A stretch of 64,000 nt of DNA from Xiphophorus maculatus (taxonomy: Eukaryota; Chordata; Actinopteri; Cyprinodontiformes; Poeciliidae), in contig NC_036448.1 in NCBI RefSeq assembly GCF_002775205.1, positions 1,488,001 through 1,552,000 of the forward strand, given 5' to 3'. Shown piece after piece: positions 62,441-64,000 of this stretch (positions within the stretch are counted from its first letter, which is position 1; each line of letters opens with the position of its first letter). The notes beneath the pieces were generated by a model, which saw only the letters and a list, made by a program, of their open reading frames with translations, made no database searches and was not told the origin of the DNA. A program made the position numbers and the translations under genes.

Positions 62441-64000
62441 TTGCCGTTTACAGCCTTCGTATTTGATCGAACTTCTCCTAGGGATTTCGATTGATCGGCT
62501 TCAAACTTGCTCAGTCTGTTCATAAGGCATGGCCGATTTTTAGTTATTAAAACAGCGAGTTTTTGAGCATGCTGAAGGAGGGTTACCAGGGGTCAAAGTT
62601 CACCTACTTGCCAGGAAAAAATAAACTGTTGTATCTCCTACACAAAAACTCACAGAGGCACCAAACGTTCAGTGATTGATCATCATCAGGTGTCCTACAA
62701 TACCCAATGGTCAAATGATGACATCACTTAGGCCACGCCCCTTGAGAACAGGAAGTGTCATATTTTACTGTGAACGGTCGCTATCTTACCCCTTTGAACT
62801 AATCAACATGAAACTGTGTCCAGAGACAGAAGACATGTTGGTGTGTTTTGGATTCCAACCCTGACCGGATTCGATGGAGCAGGTGGGCGTGGCGGCGTGG
62901 CAAAGTGACCTGTAACACAGTTTCGGGCTGAGCTGCTCCAAACTCACTAGGATGGATCCTTATCCACCCACCGACAGGAATCCATAACAAAATTTGGTGG
63001 GCGTGGCCTCATTTCTCTATAGCGACCCCTAGAATATTTTAAATGATCAGCCCCAAGCCATGTTTTAACCTAGAATTACGAAACTTGTATTAAAAAAAAA
63101 GGATCATTTAATGCTAGCTTTGGACAAAACGTTTGGCTCCTTCTTCCTCTTTTAATTTTGCCCGGGATCGGCGAGTGACGTTCTCCGTGGGCGACGTGCA
63201 GCGACCGCGTGCTGCTAAAACGAAACAACAACAAAGCGTGTTGACGTCACAGATCACAGAGTTTAATCTCATACAAAGCAATCGACAACAAAGCTGCAGA
63301 GGAACAGAGATATGCATTTTCTCATAAAAATAAAAAACACACACAAGGGGAAACAGACACACACGAAACACATAAGACAGACAAAGGCGCCCACGTGGAG
63401 AAAAGATGGAAAAAACTCCCTGTTCGCTTGCTGACCTGTACTTTTAAATGAAAGAGGTGTTTCCCTATTTTATATATGCAAAAAAGGCGTTCCTCGTGCT
63501 GACCTATTAGAAACTCCCTCAGCACTCAGAGAACTTGAAAAACTCCCCTCATTGTGGCAAAGGTGTCTGTTTTTTGTCCAAGCAACAGGGCGGACCACTC
63601 CGTGCTCATCTCCGTCTGATACGGGCAGATCCCTGACGCCAAACGTCCTAAGATGAGATTTCACAGACACCTCCGAAGTCCCCACTCCCATTGGAATGTA
63701 AATTTTATTGCTTTGTGTGTGGGGGAGGCAAAGGGCCCTGCTTCTTCAGCTGAATTCCCAAATGCTCAACAGAAACTGTTCCAAATTAAAGTGTTGGCTA
63801 TACCTTTACACATGTCGTGGATTATCTGTATTAAACACCAGAAAATAATTAGTTTCTTAACACTTGGTACACATGTGTATCTTGTCAGGACGTACAAAAA
63901 AGTCTCTTGGAGCCATGGTCGAAACCCAACAGGTAGTGATGTGACGTGATGTGCCGAGGCTGCGAGGCGTGTGTCGAGTAATGGAGGGGGCGTTTCCGTA
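62441..64000. other. No gene recognised
   Basis: The first part (62,441-63,060) contains short phrases such as 'ggtgggcgtggc' twice (near 62,883 and 62,996) and is probably repeat-derived. The later part includes a TGACGTCA (CRE-like) at 63,242-63,249 and a GC-richer end at the window edge. The frames on both strands (63,114-63,371; 63,653-63,949) have no motif. A feature could continue beyond the window. Confidence 0.35.

Overview
The window looks like teleost fish nuclear DNA. It carries intron-containing vertebrate genes with GT/AG junctions inside AT-rich, transposon-packed DNA (hAT, Tc1, a Harbinger-like element, a Tf1/sushi-type chromodomain LTR retrotransposon, L2- and Rex1-like LINEs, a tRNA-derived SINE, and a Helitron-like tandem). 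I see no operons, ribosome binding sites, CRISPR arrays or rRNA. The species cannot be named from sequence alone.

Layout. 1-31 kb holds no host gene I can support; it is AT-rich DNA with repeats. The main items are an inverted-repeat unit with an inserted MITE (8.0-10.0 kb), a hAT nested in a hAT (13.1-15.9 kb), a SINE (17.2 kb), a Rex1-like LINE tail with a 54-bp palindrome (18.2-18.7 kb), a complete but coding-dead LTR retrotransposon (18.8-24.6 kb), an internally deleted hAT (25.3-26.4 kb) and a broken LINE (26.9-28.5 kb). 31.4-36.3 kb holds cyp7a1 (plus strand, 8 coding exons, 514 codons plus stop as I splice it), with a TATA box and two chained upstream ORFs. 37.6-38.9 kb is a run of hAT-derived pieces. 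39.2-47.7 kb is tmem70 (minus, 3 coding exons), whose second intron contains a near full-length antisense L2 LINE and whose promoter has NRF-1-like and ETS-like sites. 50.5-58.05 kb is mrpl37 (minus, 8 coding exons). 58.2-62.4 kb is a head-to-tail pair of Helitron-like elements, one carrying a 129-bp tandem array. 62.4-64.0 kb has no gene I recognise.

How the genes relate. cyp7a1 encodes the rate-limiting enzyme of classical bile acid synthesis in the ER. tmem70 and mrpl37 are both nuclear genes for mitochondrial proteins (ATP synthase assembly and the large mitoribosomal subunit). They lie in tandem on the minus strand about 2.8 kb apart, each with ETS-type promoter motifs. Nothing in the sequence ties cyp7a1 functionally to the other two.

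Exon models were built by eye from splice signals, reading-frame continuity and remembered family resemblance. No alignment or search was run.
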